Assembly (NCBI GenBank): GCA_051715485.1
Contig: JBPXJV010000071.1
Span: 1 to 64,000 of the forward strand
Direction: 5' to 3'
DNA: 64,000 nucleotides
Source: UBA1930 sp051715485
GTDB taxonomy: Bacteria; Bacteroidota; Bacteroidia; Chitinophagales; Chitinophagaceae
The notes beneath the pieces are model-generated. The model saw only the letters and a list, made by a program, of their open reading frames with translations. It was not told where the DNA came from and did not search any database. Positions 17,248 through 25,918 of this stretch are shown one piece after another. A program made the position numbers and the translations under genes. Position 1 is the first letter of the stretch. Every line of letters begins with the position of its first letter.

Positions 17248-20073
17248 ATGCAAACAATTAAAAGAGTGCTGTTTTTATTATTAGTTTTTACTATTAGTTT
17301 CAGTTATGCTCAAGACACCAAACTTACAATTGACCCTAAAGTAAAAATTGGAAAGTTGGCTAATGGTCTTACTTATTACATTAAAAACAATAAAAAACCT
17401 GAAAAAAAGGTTGAACTAAGATTAGTAATCAATGCTGGTTCTATTTTAGAAGATGATGACCAACAAGGTCTTGCACACATGACAGAACACATGGCTTTTA
17501 ATGGAACAAAAAACTTCAAAAAAAATGATATCATTTCATACTTACAAAGTATTGGCGTAGGTTTTGGAAATGATTTAAACGCATACACAAGTTTTGATGA
17601 AACTGTATATATGCTTCCAATTCCAACTGATAAACCAGGTAATATTGAAAAAGGTTTTCAAATTTTAGAAGATTGGGCACATAACTTAACCTACTTAGAT
17701 GAAGATATTGATGGTGAAAGAAATATTATTTTGGAAGAAAGTCGTTTAGGAAAAGGTGCAGAAGATAGAATGTTTAAAAAAGTATATCCTGTAATGTTTG
17801 CAGGAAGCAAATATGCTAATCGTTTACCAATTGGTATTGATAGTATTATTAAAACTTTTAAATACGATGTAATTCGCCGTTTTTATAGAGATTGGTACAG
17901 ACCAAATTTAATGGCTGTAGTTGTTGTTGGCGATATAGATGTAAATGTTGCAGAAGCATTTATTAAAAAACATTTTGCTGGTTTAAAAAATCCAGAAAAT
18001 GAAAGACCAAGATTAAATGCAGAAGTTCCTGCTTATAAACAAAATAAAGCTTTAGTAGTTACTGATAAAGAAGCTACTATGTATGCTACAATGTTAGTGT
18101 ATAGTTCTTATGAACACGAAGAAGCAAAAACTGTTTCTGAATATAAAGAAAGTATTGTACAATCATTATTTACTACAATCTTAAATCAACGTTTAAGAGA
18201 GCTAACCCAAAAAGAAAATCCTCCATTCTTAGGTGCAGGTGTTGATTTTGATTCTTATGCAAGAGGTTATGAAAGCTTTATGGCACAAGTATATACAGGC
18301 GAAGGAAATATTACAAAATCAGTTGCCGCTTTAGTAGAAGAAATTGAAAGAATAAAACGATATGGTGTTACTGAAGCTGAATTAGAACGAGCAAAAACAA
18401 ACATACTTACAAGATTAGAAAGACTGGTTAAAGAAAAAGATAAAACAGAATCTACCAATTTTGTAGAAGAATATATTCGTAACTTTTTAAATAATGAACC
18501 AATACCTGGTATTGAAGCAGAATATAATTATCATAAAGAATTATTGCCTACAATAACTTTAGCAGATGTAAATAATATAGGAAAAGGCTTAAACGATAAC
18601 GCTAATTTTATTATTGCTACAACAGGACCAGAGGCTACAGAAGGAGTTGTTTTGCCTACTCAAGAAGAATTATTAAAAATTGTAACAAGTGCTTCTTCTA
18701 ATAAAGATATAAAACCTTATGAAGAAAAAGCAATTGCAACTAAGTTACTTACAAAAGAACCTAAAGCAGGTAAAATAGTTTCATCTGTTAAGAATTTAAA
18801 ATTAGGAACTACTACCTATACACTAAGCAATGGTTTAAAAGTTACTGTTAAAAAAACAGATTTTAAAAACGACCAAATTTTAATGAGTGCAAAAAGATTT
18901 GGAGGAACTAATAATTATGGAGTAGCAGATAAATACAATGCTTCTTTCTTAACTTCTATTATTACTTCAATGGGTATAGGAGAGTTTTCTCCAACAGATT
19001 TACGCAAAGCTCTTACAGGAAAAACAGCAAGTATAAATCCTATGTTTACACCAACAATGGATGGATTTAGTGGAAGTAGCACTGTTAAAGATTTTGAAAC
19101 TATGCTTCAACTTTTACATTTATATGTAAATAATCCTCGTAAGGATACAGCACTATTTAAAAGCTTTATTCAAAAAGGAAAATCACAAACTACTTTCTTA
19201 AAAGCAAACCCACAAGTAGCATTTATAGATACTTTCTACAACACAATGTATGCTCATAATCCATTAGCTCCTGTTGCTATACCAAAAGGAGAATATTATG
19301 ACCAAGTAAATTTAGATAGAGTAATGGCTATTTATAAAGAAAGATTTGGAGATGCAAGTGGTTTAAACTTTGTATTAGTTGGTAGCCTTCCAAAAGATAC
19401 AACTGAAAAGTTAATTGAAAAATATATTGCAAGCCTTCCAGTAAGTGGTAAAAAATTCACATATAAAGATAATGGCTTACGCACAGCAAAAGGTAAAGTT
19501 GATATTGTTTTACACAAAGGAAAAGAAGAAAAATCTTTAATATTAGCTGTGTATAGTGGCGAAACAAAATATAGTGAAGAACTTGCATTAAATGCAGATG
19601 CTATCAGCGAAGTTTTAAATATAAAAATTATTGAAGAACTACGTGAAAAAATTCAAGGAATTTATGGTGGAGGAATTTATAGCAGTGTAGAAAAATATCC
19701 TTATAACAACTATAATTATGTAGCTCAATTACCTTGTGGACCAGAAAAAGTAGATACATTAATTGTTGCTTTGAACAACGAAATAAACAATATTAAAACA
19801 TCAGGTACATCTAAAGAAAACTTGAATAAAGTAAAACAACAATGGTTAGAGCATTATAAAACCGATATTAAAGAAAATGGCACTTGGCTTAAAAAAATAC
19901 AAGACATAATGGTTGAAGGTGCAAGTGTTGAATATTTCCTTAACTACGAAAAAATAGTAAATGCACTTACGCCAGAAAAAATAAAAGCAACAGCTAATTT
20001 ATTATTTAATGGTAAAAATGTAATTACAGCAATACTATTACCAGAAGAAAAAAAGGCTGAAAAGGCTGAATAA
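17248..20073 (+). CDS. M16 family zinc metallopeptidase (pitrilysin-like), secreted
   Basis: A 941-residue protein with a Sec signal peptide (MQTIKRVLFLLLVFTISFSYA). It contains two M16 units. The N-terminal unit carries the inverted zinc motif HxxEH as H77-M-T-E80-H81, with the distal Glu provided by the ENIILEES-like region (ERNIILEESRLG). The second unit, from about residue 515, lacks the zinc site and forms the other half of the peptidase chamber. This is the usual arrangement of Bacteroidota periplasmic M16B/PqqL-like proteins that degrade peptides. It is monocistronic: its own promoter lies upstream and a strong terminator follows. Confidence 0.9.
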   Translation: MQTIKRVLFLLLVFTISFSYAQDTKLTIDPKVKIGKLANGLTYYIKNNKKPEKKVELRLVINAGSILEDDDQQGLAHMTEHMAFNGTKNFKKNDIISYLQSIGVGFGNDLNAYTSFDETVYMLPIPTDKPGNIEKGFQILEDWAHNLTYLDEDIDGERNIILEESRLGKGAEDRMFKKVYPVMFAGSKYANRLPIGIDSIIKTFKYDVIRRFYRDWYRPNLMAVVVVGDIDVNVAEAFIKKHFAGLKNPENERPRLNAEVPAYKQNKALVVTDKEATMYATMLVYSSYEHEEAKTVSEYKESIVQSLFTTILNQRLRELTQKENPPFLGAGVDFDSYARGYESFMAQVYTGEGNITKSVAALVEEIERIKRYGVTEAELERAKTNILTRLERLVKEKDKTESTNFVEEYIRNFLNNEPIPGIEAEYNYHKELLPTITLADVNNIGKGLNDNANFIIATTGPEATEGVVLPTQEELLKIVTSASSNKDIKPYEEKAIATKLLTKEPKAGKIVSSVKNLKLGTTTYTLSNGLKVTVKKTDFKNDQILMSAKRFGGTNNYGVADKYNASFLTSIITSMGIGEFSPTDLRKALTGKTASINPMFTPTMDGFSGSSTVKDFETMLQLLHLYVNNPRKDTALFKSFIQKGKSQTTFLKANPQVAFIDTFYNTMYAHNPLAPVAIPKGEYYDQVNLDRVMAIYKERFGDASGLNFVLVGSLPKDTTEKLIEKYIASLPVSGKKFTYKDNGLRTAKGKVDIVLHKGKEEKSLILAVYSGETKYSEELALNADAISEVLNIKIIEELREKIQGIYGGGIYSSVEKYPYNNYNYVAQLPCGPEKVDTLIVALNNEINNIKTSGTSKENLNKVKQQWLEHYKTDIKENGTWLKKIQDIMVEGASVEYFLNYEKIVNALTPEKIKATANLLFNGKNVITAILLPEEKKAEKAE

Positions 20074-20097
20074 TCTGTAATAATAAATTTATACATT

Positions 20098-20127
20098 AAA
20101 ACCGCCTCAAAATTTTGAGGCGGTTTT
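20098..20127 (+). terminator. Rho-independent terminator after the M16 peptidase gene
   Basis: A 13-bp stem (AACCGCCTCAAAA paired with TTTTGAGGCGGTT) with essentially no loop, followed by TTTTT, lies 25 bp after the stop codon. The A-run on the opposite side lets it work in both directions. Confidence 0.85.
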
Positions 20128-20208
20128 TTGTTGATGTAAAGTTTAAACATATCAAACTCCATCAAAAGAGCGTTTCTTATAACTCCTTCAAAGGAGTATC
20201 ATTTATTC

Positions 20209-20349
20209 TCAATTTTTAACTACATTGTCAAAAGTAAAATACCATCTTTCAATTTTAAACGAGTCATCAACCTCTGGCTCACAAAGACAATCCATTGTTG
20301 GCAACTGCTGCTTATGTTCATCAGAACAGCTAATGAAAATTGTATTGCT
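20209..20349 (-). pseudogene. Possible fragment of a small secreted protein
   Basis: On the minus strand an open frame of 46 codons runs from just after a TAG (20352-20350) to a TGA (20211-20209). It has protein-like composition (FISCSDEHKQQ at the start, FKIERWYFTF near the end). The FISC motif resembles a lipobox, but no start codon or hydrophobic region is left in frame upstream. It may be the remnant of a lipoprotein gene. A chance open frame cannot be excluded. Its last codons overlap the IS-end-like sequence. Confidence 0.25.
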
Positions 20350-20530
20350 CTAAAAATTGAAAAAATGACTTTTTGAGGGACGACTAAATATTTTTCAAAT
20401 CACATACCAATTTCCATAATCCAAACAAATTATAAAACATTATCTAATACTAAAAAGTGTATAAAAATTATTTCAAAGTATATTCAAATTTCATTTAAAA
20501 TGTTGTATTGATAAAATAGGTAAAAGCCAA

Positions 20531-22333
20531 CTATACTAATGGTTTCATAATTTTTCTTTCGCCAATTTGCTGCCTCCACATTGCATAATACAAGCCTTTT
20601 TCTTCTAATAATTGTTGATGAGTTCCTGTTTCTGCAATTTGACCTTTCTCTAAAACAAAAATTTTATCAGCATGCATAATGGTGCTTAATCTATGAGCAA
20701 TCATAATAGTAATTTGTTTTTTCTCACTACTAATTTGTTTTATTGTATTGGTTATTTCTTCTTCAGTAATACTATCTAATGCACTGGTAGCTTCATCAAA
20801 AATTAATAGATGTGGATTTCTTAGCAATGCTCTTGCAATAGATATTCTTTGTTTTTCGCCACCACTTAATTTTAAGCCACCTTCGCCAATCATAGTGTTT
20901 ATGCCATTTTCAGCACGATACAATAAATTTTGACAACTTGCTTTTTGTAAAGCATCATGTAAATTATCTTCTGTAGCATGTGCATTTACAAACAATAAAT
21001 TTTCTTTTATAGTTCCTGCAAATAAATTAGTGTCTTGTGTTACAAAACCTATTTGTGTTCTTAACTCATCAAAATCTATATCATTGCCATTAATATTATT
21101 ATAAAAAATATTTCCTTGTAACGGACGATATAAACCCACTAACAATTTTACTAAAGTGCTTTTACCACTACCACTTGGACCAACAAAAGCTACTGTTTCT
21201 CCTTCATTTACTTGAAATGAAATTTTCTCTAAAGCATTGTACTGTGCAGTTGTATGTTTAAATGTTATATTGTTAAATGATAAATTATTGATGATGCCTA
21301 TTGATTTTGCAATAGCTGGTTTTGGCTCTGGAGATTTTTTCATTAATTCATCAAACTTTAATAATGATGCTTGAGCTTCTCTGTAACTTAAAATAATATT
21401 ACCAATTTCTTGCATGGGACCAAAAATGAAAAAGCTGTAAAACTGTAACGAAATAAATTGACCAGTGGTAAGAACATCTCTAAAAATAAGCCACAATAAA
21501 GTGAATGTTATAATCTGTCTTAAAAAATTAATTAATGTGCCTTGAATAAAACTTAACATTCTTAAGCTCTTAACTTTTTTAAGCTCAAGCCCTAAAATTT
21601 TATAAGTATTGTTGTTTAATCTTGTTACTTCTTCATTTGTAAGCCCTAAGCTTTTTACTAACTCCACATTTCTTAAACTTTCTGTGGTAGAACCTGCTAA
21701 TACTGTAGTTTCTTTAAAAATATTTTTCTGAATTAATTTAATTTTCTTACTCAGTAAACTTGTTGTAATGCCAATTAAAATAGAGCCTCCTACATAAACT
21801 GGCACAATAGACCAATGTAATTTAAAAGCATAAATAGATACAAAAACAACACTTACAATAATGCTAAAAAAAACATTGATAAAATAAGCAATAAACTTTT
21901 CAGTATCTGCTCTTACTTTGGTTAAAATAGATAAAGTTTCGCCACTTCTTTGATCTTCAAATTCTTGAAAAGGAAGTTTCATACTATGTCTTAAACCATC
22001 AGTAAAAATACCAGCACCAAACTTTTGAATTATTACATTTACTACATAATCTTGAAATGCTTTTGCAATACGACTTATCATTGCAGTACCTACTAAAAGC
22101 AAAAGAAAATACAGTAAGCCATGATATATTTCATTACCAAAAATAAATTCATGTTCTGTTCTTAACAATGTTTTGCTGGTATCAAAATGTTTAGGATGAT
22201 TAGCAAACAAATCAATAATTTTTCCTACCAATAAAGGATCAAATAAAGAAAAGACTTGATTAATTGTTGCTAATAAAAAAGAAATTACTACCAACCATTT
22301 GTAAGGTTTTAAGTAGCGAATAAGTATTTTCAT
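20531..22333 (-). CDS. ABC exporter with fused membrane and ATPase domains (MsbA/heterodimeric MDR type)
   Basis: A 600-residue half-transporter. Six transmembrane helices occupy about residues 10-310 and the nucleotide-binding domain about 340-585. The NBD has Walker A GPSGSGKST, signature LSGGEKQR, Walker B LLIFDEATSALD and the switch His in MIAHRLST, all intact. It probably works as a homodimer exporting lipid or drug; the substrate cannot be told from sequence. It lies 23 bp downstream of the TonB-C-like gene on the same strand, so the two may be co-transcribed. Confidence 0.92.
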   Translation of the reverse strand: MKILIRYLKPYKWLVVISFLLATINQVFSLFDPLLVGKIIDLFANHPKHFDTSKTLLRTEHEFIFGNEIYHGLLYFLLLLVGTAMISRIAKAFQDYVVNVIIQKFGAGIFTDGLRHSMKLPFQEFEDQRSGETLSILTKVRADTEKFIAYFINVFFSIIVSVVFVSIYAFKLHWSIVPVYVGGSILIGITTSLLSKKIKLIQKNIFKETTVLAGSTTESLRNVELVKSLGLTNEEVTRLNNNTYKILGLELKKVKSLRMLSFIQGTLINFLRQIITFTLLWLIFRDVLTTGQFISLQFYSFFIFGPMQEIGNIILSYREAQASLLKFDELMKKSPEPKPAIAKSIGIINNLSFNNITFKHTTAQYNALEKISFQVNEGETVAFVGPSGSGKSTLVKLLVGLYRPLQGNIFYNNINGNDIDFDELRTQIGFVTQDTNLFAGTIKENLLFVNAHATEDNLHDALQKASCQNLLYRAENGINTMIGEGGLKLSGGEKQRISIARALLRNPHLLIFDEATSALDSITEEEITNTIKQISSEKKQITIMIAHRLSTIMHADKIFVLEKGQIAETGTHQQLLEEKGLYYAMWRQQIGERKIMKPLV

Positions 22334-22356
22334 TTAATTATTGTTATGCTATTTCT

Positions 22357-22869
22357 TTATAAAGATTCATCAGGATTAATACCTAACCAAATTTGAAAAT
22401 AATCTTTAACAGAGCATTTAACTCTTACATTATTTTGAAGTGCTGGTCGCCAATTAGGCATTTTTTTTATCATCTCTTTTATTGCATTATTAAAATATTT
22501 ATTTAAATCGTTGAAGTATTTTATTTTTTTATCGCCTTGAGATTTTGCATATTTTGTACTACCAATATATAAAAATTCTCCACCATAAGGAATACCATTT
22601 TCATCAATAGTATATTCAAAATTTACTCTGATATATTTTGCTGTATCGCCTTTATTTACAGCTCTTGCAACAAGAGAATCATAAGCATTAAAGTTAGCCA
22701 TAAAAAATCTTTTCAAAGAATCTTCGCCTGCAACAAAAATGGGTTTCTTCTCTACATAATTATACTCAAATATTCTATTGTAAAATTGTGTAGCACCAGG
22801 GTTTGCATCTCTTTGAGCATATAAACTAAAAGAAACAAATAATATTGAAATAACAAAAAAAGGTTTCAT
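22357..22869 (-). CDS. Secreted protein with TonB C-terminal-like domain
   Basis: A 170-residue protein with a clear signal peptide (MKPFFVISILFVSFSLYAQ). The C-terminal part, VNFEYTIDENGIPYGGEFLYIG then IKKMPNWRPALQNNVRVKCSV, resembles the TonB C-terminal fold found in many short Bacteroidota proteins (the 'MPxWxPa' motif). It lacks the transmembrane anchor and Pro-rich spacer of a working TonB, so an energy-transducing role is unlikely. It lies directly before the ABC exporter gene. Function unknown. Confidence 0.6.
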   Translation of the reverse strand: MKPFFVISILFVSFSLYAQRDANPGATQFYNRIFEYNYVEKKPIFVAGEDSLKRFFMANFNAYDSLVARAVNKGDTAKYIRVNFEYTIDENGIPYGGEFLYIGSTKYAKSQGDKKIKYFNDLNKYFNNAIKEMIKKMPNWRPALQNNVRVKCSVKDYFQIWLGINPDESL

Positions 22870-23015
22870 AAAAAAATATTTACTATCAAAGTTGAGTAAT
22901 TAGTTTTAATTTTTACTAAAATATATTTAATAAGAGGGTTAAAGAAATAATAAAACTTAGATAGCGTTTTATGATATTTTTTAAAATTACAAACTATAAT
23001 AATTTCAGAAAAAAA

Positions 23016-23966
23016 CTACATATCCTTTAATTGAATAGGTACTATAAATGCTTTTTTATTTTTCTTCACTTTTTCTGGTAGTACAGATAAAATTTCTTTC
23101 TTTAGAGCATCTACCAATCTTTTTTTTGCAAAATGCCTATGCGTTACAATGCTTACCTCTCTTACAGGAATTGGGTTTTTAAAATACCGAATTTGTTGCA
23201 ATTGCTTTGCAGAAAAATCAATGATTGCCATTTCTGGTAATACTGTGATGCCACCATTTACATCTACCATTTTTCTTAATGTTTCAAAACTTCCTGCTTC
23301 GTATTCAAAGTTTCTATTTTCTTCACTTTGTTTTTTTAATTCACATAAATATTCAATTTGAGATCTAAAACAATGACCTTCTTCTAACAACCAAAGTTTT
23401 TCTAATGCAATATCTTTTGCCAGTACAAAATTCATTTTATACAATGAACTATTTTTAGATACATAAGCCATCATTTCTTCATAAAATAAAATTTGTTCTG
23501 AAATATTGTTTTGCTTTAGTGGCGTAACTAAAATACCAGCATCAATTCTATCTTCAAGTAGTGCATGAATAATATTGTTTGTTGTTAGTTCATGTACTAT
23601 TAATTTTATGTTTGGATATTTTTTTGAGAAAGATGAAATAAATAAAGGCAATAAATATGCAGCTAATGTTGGTATAATACCAATTTTCAATTCTCCTGCA
23701 AATTGTCCCTTTTTAAGTTGAATAATTTCATTCATCACTTGTACTTCTGCAAGAATTTTTTTTGCTTGTTCTATTATTTCAACACCAACATCTGTAGGCA
23801 TTACAGGTTGTTTGCTTCTATCGAAAATTTTTAAGTTTAATGTTTCTTCCAGTTTTTGAATTTGCAAACTTAATGTAGGTTGTGTAACGTGGCAATGTTC
23901 TGCAGCTTTTGCAAAATGTTTAAAACTGTTTACGGCTATTATATATTCTAATTGAGTAAGTGTCAT
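23016..23966 (-). CDS. oxyR: OxyR-type hydrogen peroxide sensing LysR regulator
   Basis: A 316-residue LysR-family activator. The winged helix-turn-helix is at about 1-60 (FAKAAEHCHVTQPTLSLQIQKLE region) and the effector domain from about 90. The key redox motif GHCFRSQIEYLC places Cys at residues 199 and 208, exactly the numbers and spacing of the disulfide pair in E. coli OxyR. This makes peroxide sensing likely rather than generic LysR function. In the family, targets are usually catalase, Dps or peroxiredoxins, but none is adjacent. The divergent position holds only a truncated ORF. Confidence 0.9.
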   Translation of the reverse strand: MTLTQLEYIIAVNSFKHFAKAAEHCHVTQPTLSLQIQKLEETLNLKIFDRSKQPVMPTDVGVEIIEQAKKILAEVQVMNEIIQLKKGQFAGELKIGIIPTLAAYLLPLFISSFSKKYPNIKLIVHELTTNNIIHALLEDRIDAGILVTPLKQNNISEQILFYEEMMAYVSKNSSLYKMNFVLAKDIALEKLWLLEEGHCFRSQIEYLCELKKQSEENRNFEYEAGSFETLRKMVDVNGGITVLPEMAIIDFSAKQLQQIRYFKNPIPVREVSIVTHRHFAKKRLVDALKKEILSVLPEKVKKNKKAFIVPIQLKDM

Positions 23967-24036
23967 AAAGTATATTTGTCAAATCGCTAATTTCTTTGTG
24001 TTTGATTCTGCTTTAAAATTAATATTACTATACATT

Positions 24037-24135
24037 ATGTTGTCAAAAGATTTCTTCATTCTTTTGTTTGCTATGTTTTTTTGGTATCAGCCGTTAATAT
24101 TTATTCTTGAAAGTTTGTCATATTTGGTTATTTGA
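24037..24135 (+). pseudogene. Truncated membrane-protein ORF divergent from oxyR
   Basis: An ATG at 24037 opens a 32-codon frame, MLSKDFFILLFAMFFW followed by YQPLIFILES. The first 16 residues look like the start of an inner-membrane protein. The frame then runs antisense into the 3' end of the neighbouring minus-strand gene and stops. A TATATTTG box on the plus strand (23971-23978) could drive it. It may be the 5' remnant of a gene interrupted when the 24087-25735 island arrived. Chance is possible. Confidence 0.3.
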
Positions 24136-24689
24136 GGCGAATAATTATTCATAAATCTTTTGTACCTTATCCTATTGTATTGTTGTAATAAAATAGGATA
24201 ATAATTAAACAAGAGATTCCCAAAGAATAAAATAATTGATGTTCCTATTGAGTTTGAGTAGATAGCATAAATGTTTGTCAATAAACAGAAAACAAATAAG
24301 ACTGTGTGTGACTTTTCAACTTCGTAAGTTTCTTTCAGTTTTTCTTTAATCAAATCAGAATTTATTACGTTTCTATGAGTCGGATATTTCTTTCTGATTC
24401 TTCTATTTATTAAGTCGCCATTTGTAGATAGTTTTTTAAATTTTTCAACACCTAAATTTTTGTAAATCTGTAAATTTTCAGAAATTTGAAATTGGTCATA
24501 GAATGTCTTTGGGAGTCGGCTTACTAAATAACTTATTCCTATTAACACAAGCAACCATTTTAGTTGACCTTCCCCTCTAAAATAAAATAATATGCAAGGT
24601 GCTAGAGTTGTTGAGCACAAAAATGCTATTAAAATTAAATTCAGTCTAAACTTTAATTTTTCAAGTCCCTTTATTTCTGTCTGTGTCAT
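24087..24689 (-). CDS. CrtO-like polytopic membrane protein, function unknown
   Basis: A 200-residue membrane protein with about four hydrophobic helices: residues 15-35, 43-60, 128-148 and 150-170. The last helix is followed by LFNYYPILLQQYNRIR. This end motif, and the earlier SRLPKTFYD...NLGVEKFKKL pattern, resemble the glycosyl-4,4'-diaponeurosporenoate acyltransferase (CrtO) family. No carotenoid genes are nearby, so the substrate is open. Its 5' flank carries the 20-bp repeat also found before the next gene, suggesting arrival as a separate cassette. Confidence 0.5.
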   Translation of the reverse strand: MTQTEIKGLEKLKFRLNLILIAFLCSTTLAPCILFYFRGEGQLKWLLVLIGISYLVSRLPKTFYDQFQISENLQIYKNLGVEKFKKLSTNGDLINRRIRKKYPTHRNVINSDLIKEKLKETYEVEKSHTVLFVFCLLTNIYAIYSNSIGTSIILFFGNLLFNYYPILLQQYNRIRYKRFMNNYSPQITKYDKLSRINING

Positions 24690-24756
24690 AGTTTAAATTC
24701 ATCCTTCTGCGTTTAAGAATGTATACCATTGATGCAATTTATTTCAACTTGTTGAT

Positions 24757-24776
24757 GTTGGCGTTTTTCAGCACAA
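24757..24776 (+). repeat. Direct repeat copy A (GTTGGCGTTTTT core)
   Basis: A 20-base sequence matching 25715-25734 at 18 positions, including an unbroken GTTGGCGTTTTT. It lies about 70 bp upstream of the CrtO-like gene start, the same placement as copy B relative to its gene. Confidence 0.5.
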
Positions 24777-24874
24777 AAGTTCAATAGAAACACTATACTT
24801 GAACCTTGCAAAAATGTCCTATCTAAGTTATTCAACCTGCTTTTGATAATACTTTGTTAGGGATTCGTTGTTTT

Positions 24875-25639
24875 TCATTTTGTTATTTTAAATCTGTAAG
24901 ATAGTCCAGATGAAATATAATTTTTAGGTGCATTTTGAGTAAGTCCAAAACCACCTGAAATGTCAGTCATAAAATCGTTGTTAATTAAATATGTCAAACC
25001 ACAGTCAAATCTATGGTCTGCCTTACTTTCAGCTGGTAAAAATCCGTATAATTCTGTGTAGCAACCAATTTTATCTGTCAAACTAAACCCTGTTGTTAAT
25101 GTGTAAATATAATTATGTTCTGCATTTTCACCATTCCATTCTACTCCTAAATTATATGCAAGTGATATTTTGTTTGTTAATGTGTGTTGCATTGTAAACC
25201 TAAAAGAAGGTGCAATATATTTTGTATGAAATTCTTTACTTCCTATTTTAGAAGTAGTAATATGTCCAATAAATGAAGCTTTAGGAATAAATCCTTTTTC
25301 TTCAAAAAGTGAGGTTTTAAATCCAATTGTAATGGGTAATAATCCTGTGTTTGTATTTCCAATTGTTTTTTCTGAAACCAATTCGGTAATTAGTCTTAGT
25401 TCAAATTTATCATTAATTCCATATTTCCATAGTGTTGAAGGATAAATAAAGGATGTTTGGCTTTGATTAAAAGTCTCAAAAATAAATCCATTTTCAATTT
25501 GAATGTATTTTTTAGGTGTAATAAATGGACACTCTGTTTGGTCGGGTCGGTCTAATTGAATAGCAGGTAAACTTTGTCCAAATAAATTGGCAGTTGTAGC
25601 TAAGAAGTATATAGCAAAAGGAATAAAATATTTTGCCAT
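24875..25639 (-). CDS. Outer-membrane beta-barrel protein, PF13557-like ('MetA-pathway' type)
   Basis: A 254-residue protein with a signal peptide (ending near NLFGQ) and the family opening AIQLDRPDQTECP, then alternating amphipathic strands to the C-terminal SGLSYRFKI. This is the usual look of the small 'transporter'-annotated barrels of Bacteroidota. The Pfam name refers to phenol degradation, but that role is not supported here. Neighbours give no functional hint. Copy B of the 20-bp repeat lies about 75 bp upstream. Confidence 0.65.
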   Translation of the reverse strand: MAKYFIPFAIYFLATTANLFGQSLPAIQLDRPDQTECPFITPKKYIQIENGFIFETFNQSQTSFIYPSTLWKYGINDKFELRLITELVSEKTIGNTNTGLLPITIGFKTSLFEEKGFIPKASFIGHITTSKIGSKEFHTKYIAPSFRFTMQHTLTNKISLAYNLGVEWNGENAEHNYIYTLTTGFSLTDKIGCYTELYGFLPAESKADHRFDCGLTYLINNDFMTDISGGFGLTQNAPKNYISSGLSYRFKITK

Positions 25640-25714
25640 TTTATGTTGTTTTCAGTTTTGTAATTTCTGTTTAAGATCTATCTATAATGACCACTACCTC
25701 TAAGGCTTGGCAAA

Positions 25715-25734
25715 GTTGGCGTTTTTTATCACAA
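25715..25734 (+). repeat. Direct repeat copy B (GTTGGCGTTTTT core)
   Basis: The second copy of the repeat at 24757-24776, 958 bp away and in the same orientation, with two mismatches in 20 bases. The unit between the copies carries exactly one gene plus flanks. Confidence 0.5.
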
Positions 25735-25852
25735 TATGTTGATTCAGATATTTAAACTTTGATTAACCACAAATGTAACAACGAAGCACAGTTCCTTCAC
25801 TTTTACCAAAACAGTTTTGGCTGCTGACACTTTTATCTGTTTCAACAATTTA

Positions 25853-25901
25853 GACAATTGTCAAAAATATTTGGCAGATACTAAATAACTTAGTATTTTG
25901 C
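25853..25901 (+). promoter_or_regulatory. Predicted promoter and operator region of the S24 regulator gene
   Basis: A perfect 10-bp palindrome GACAATTGTC (25853-25862) is followed by TTGG at 25871 and a -7-like TAGTATTTTG ending near 25900. Between these lies a second inverted repeat, ACTAAataacTTAGT (25880-25894), which overlaps the -7 box. The overlap suggests an operator for autorepression by the downstream HTH protein. No binding data; inference from layout. Confidence 0.4.
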
Positions 25902-25918
25902 AGCTAAATCAATTAGTT

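Larger units (their letters stand above)
20074..20530. other. Intergenic region of 457 bp between convergent genes
   Basis: The region holds the M16 terminator (20098-20127), a short REP-like hairpin ACTCCTTcaAAGGAGT (20182-20197), a 19-bp sequence differing by one base from the end of the IS at the start of the window (20212-20230), and a decayed minus-strand reading frame (20209-20349). Nothing else recognisable is present; the remainder is AT-rich. Confidence 0.6.

Noticed and set aside
24690..25740. Integron attC sites around the cassette-like genes
   Set aside because: Seven-base R'/R'' core sites do not occur in the right pairs and no integrase is present; kept only as a cassette-like repeat.
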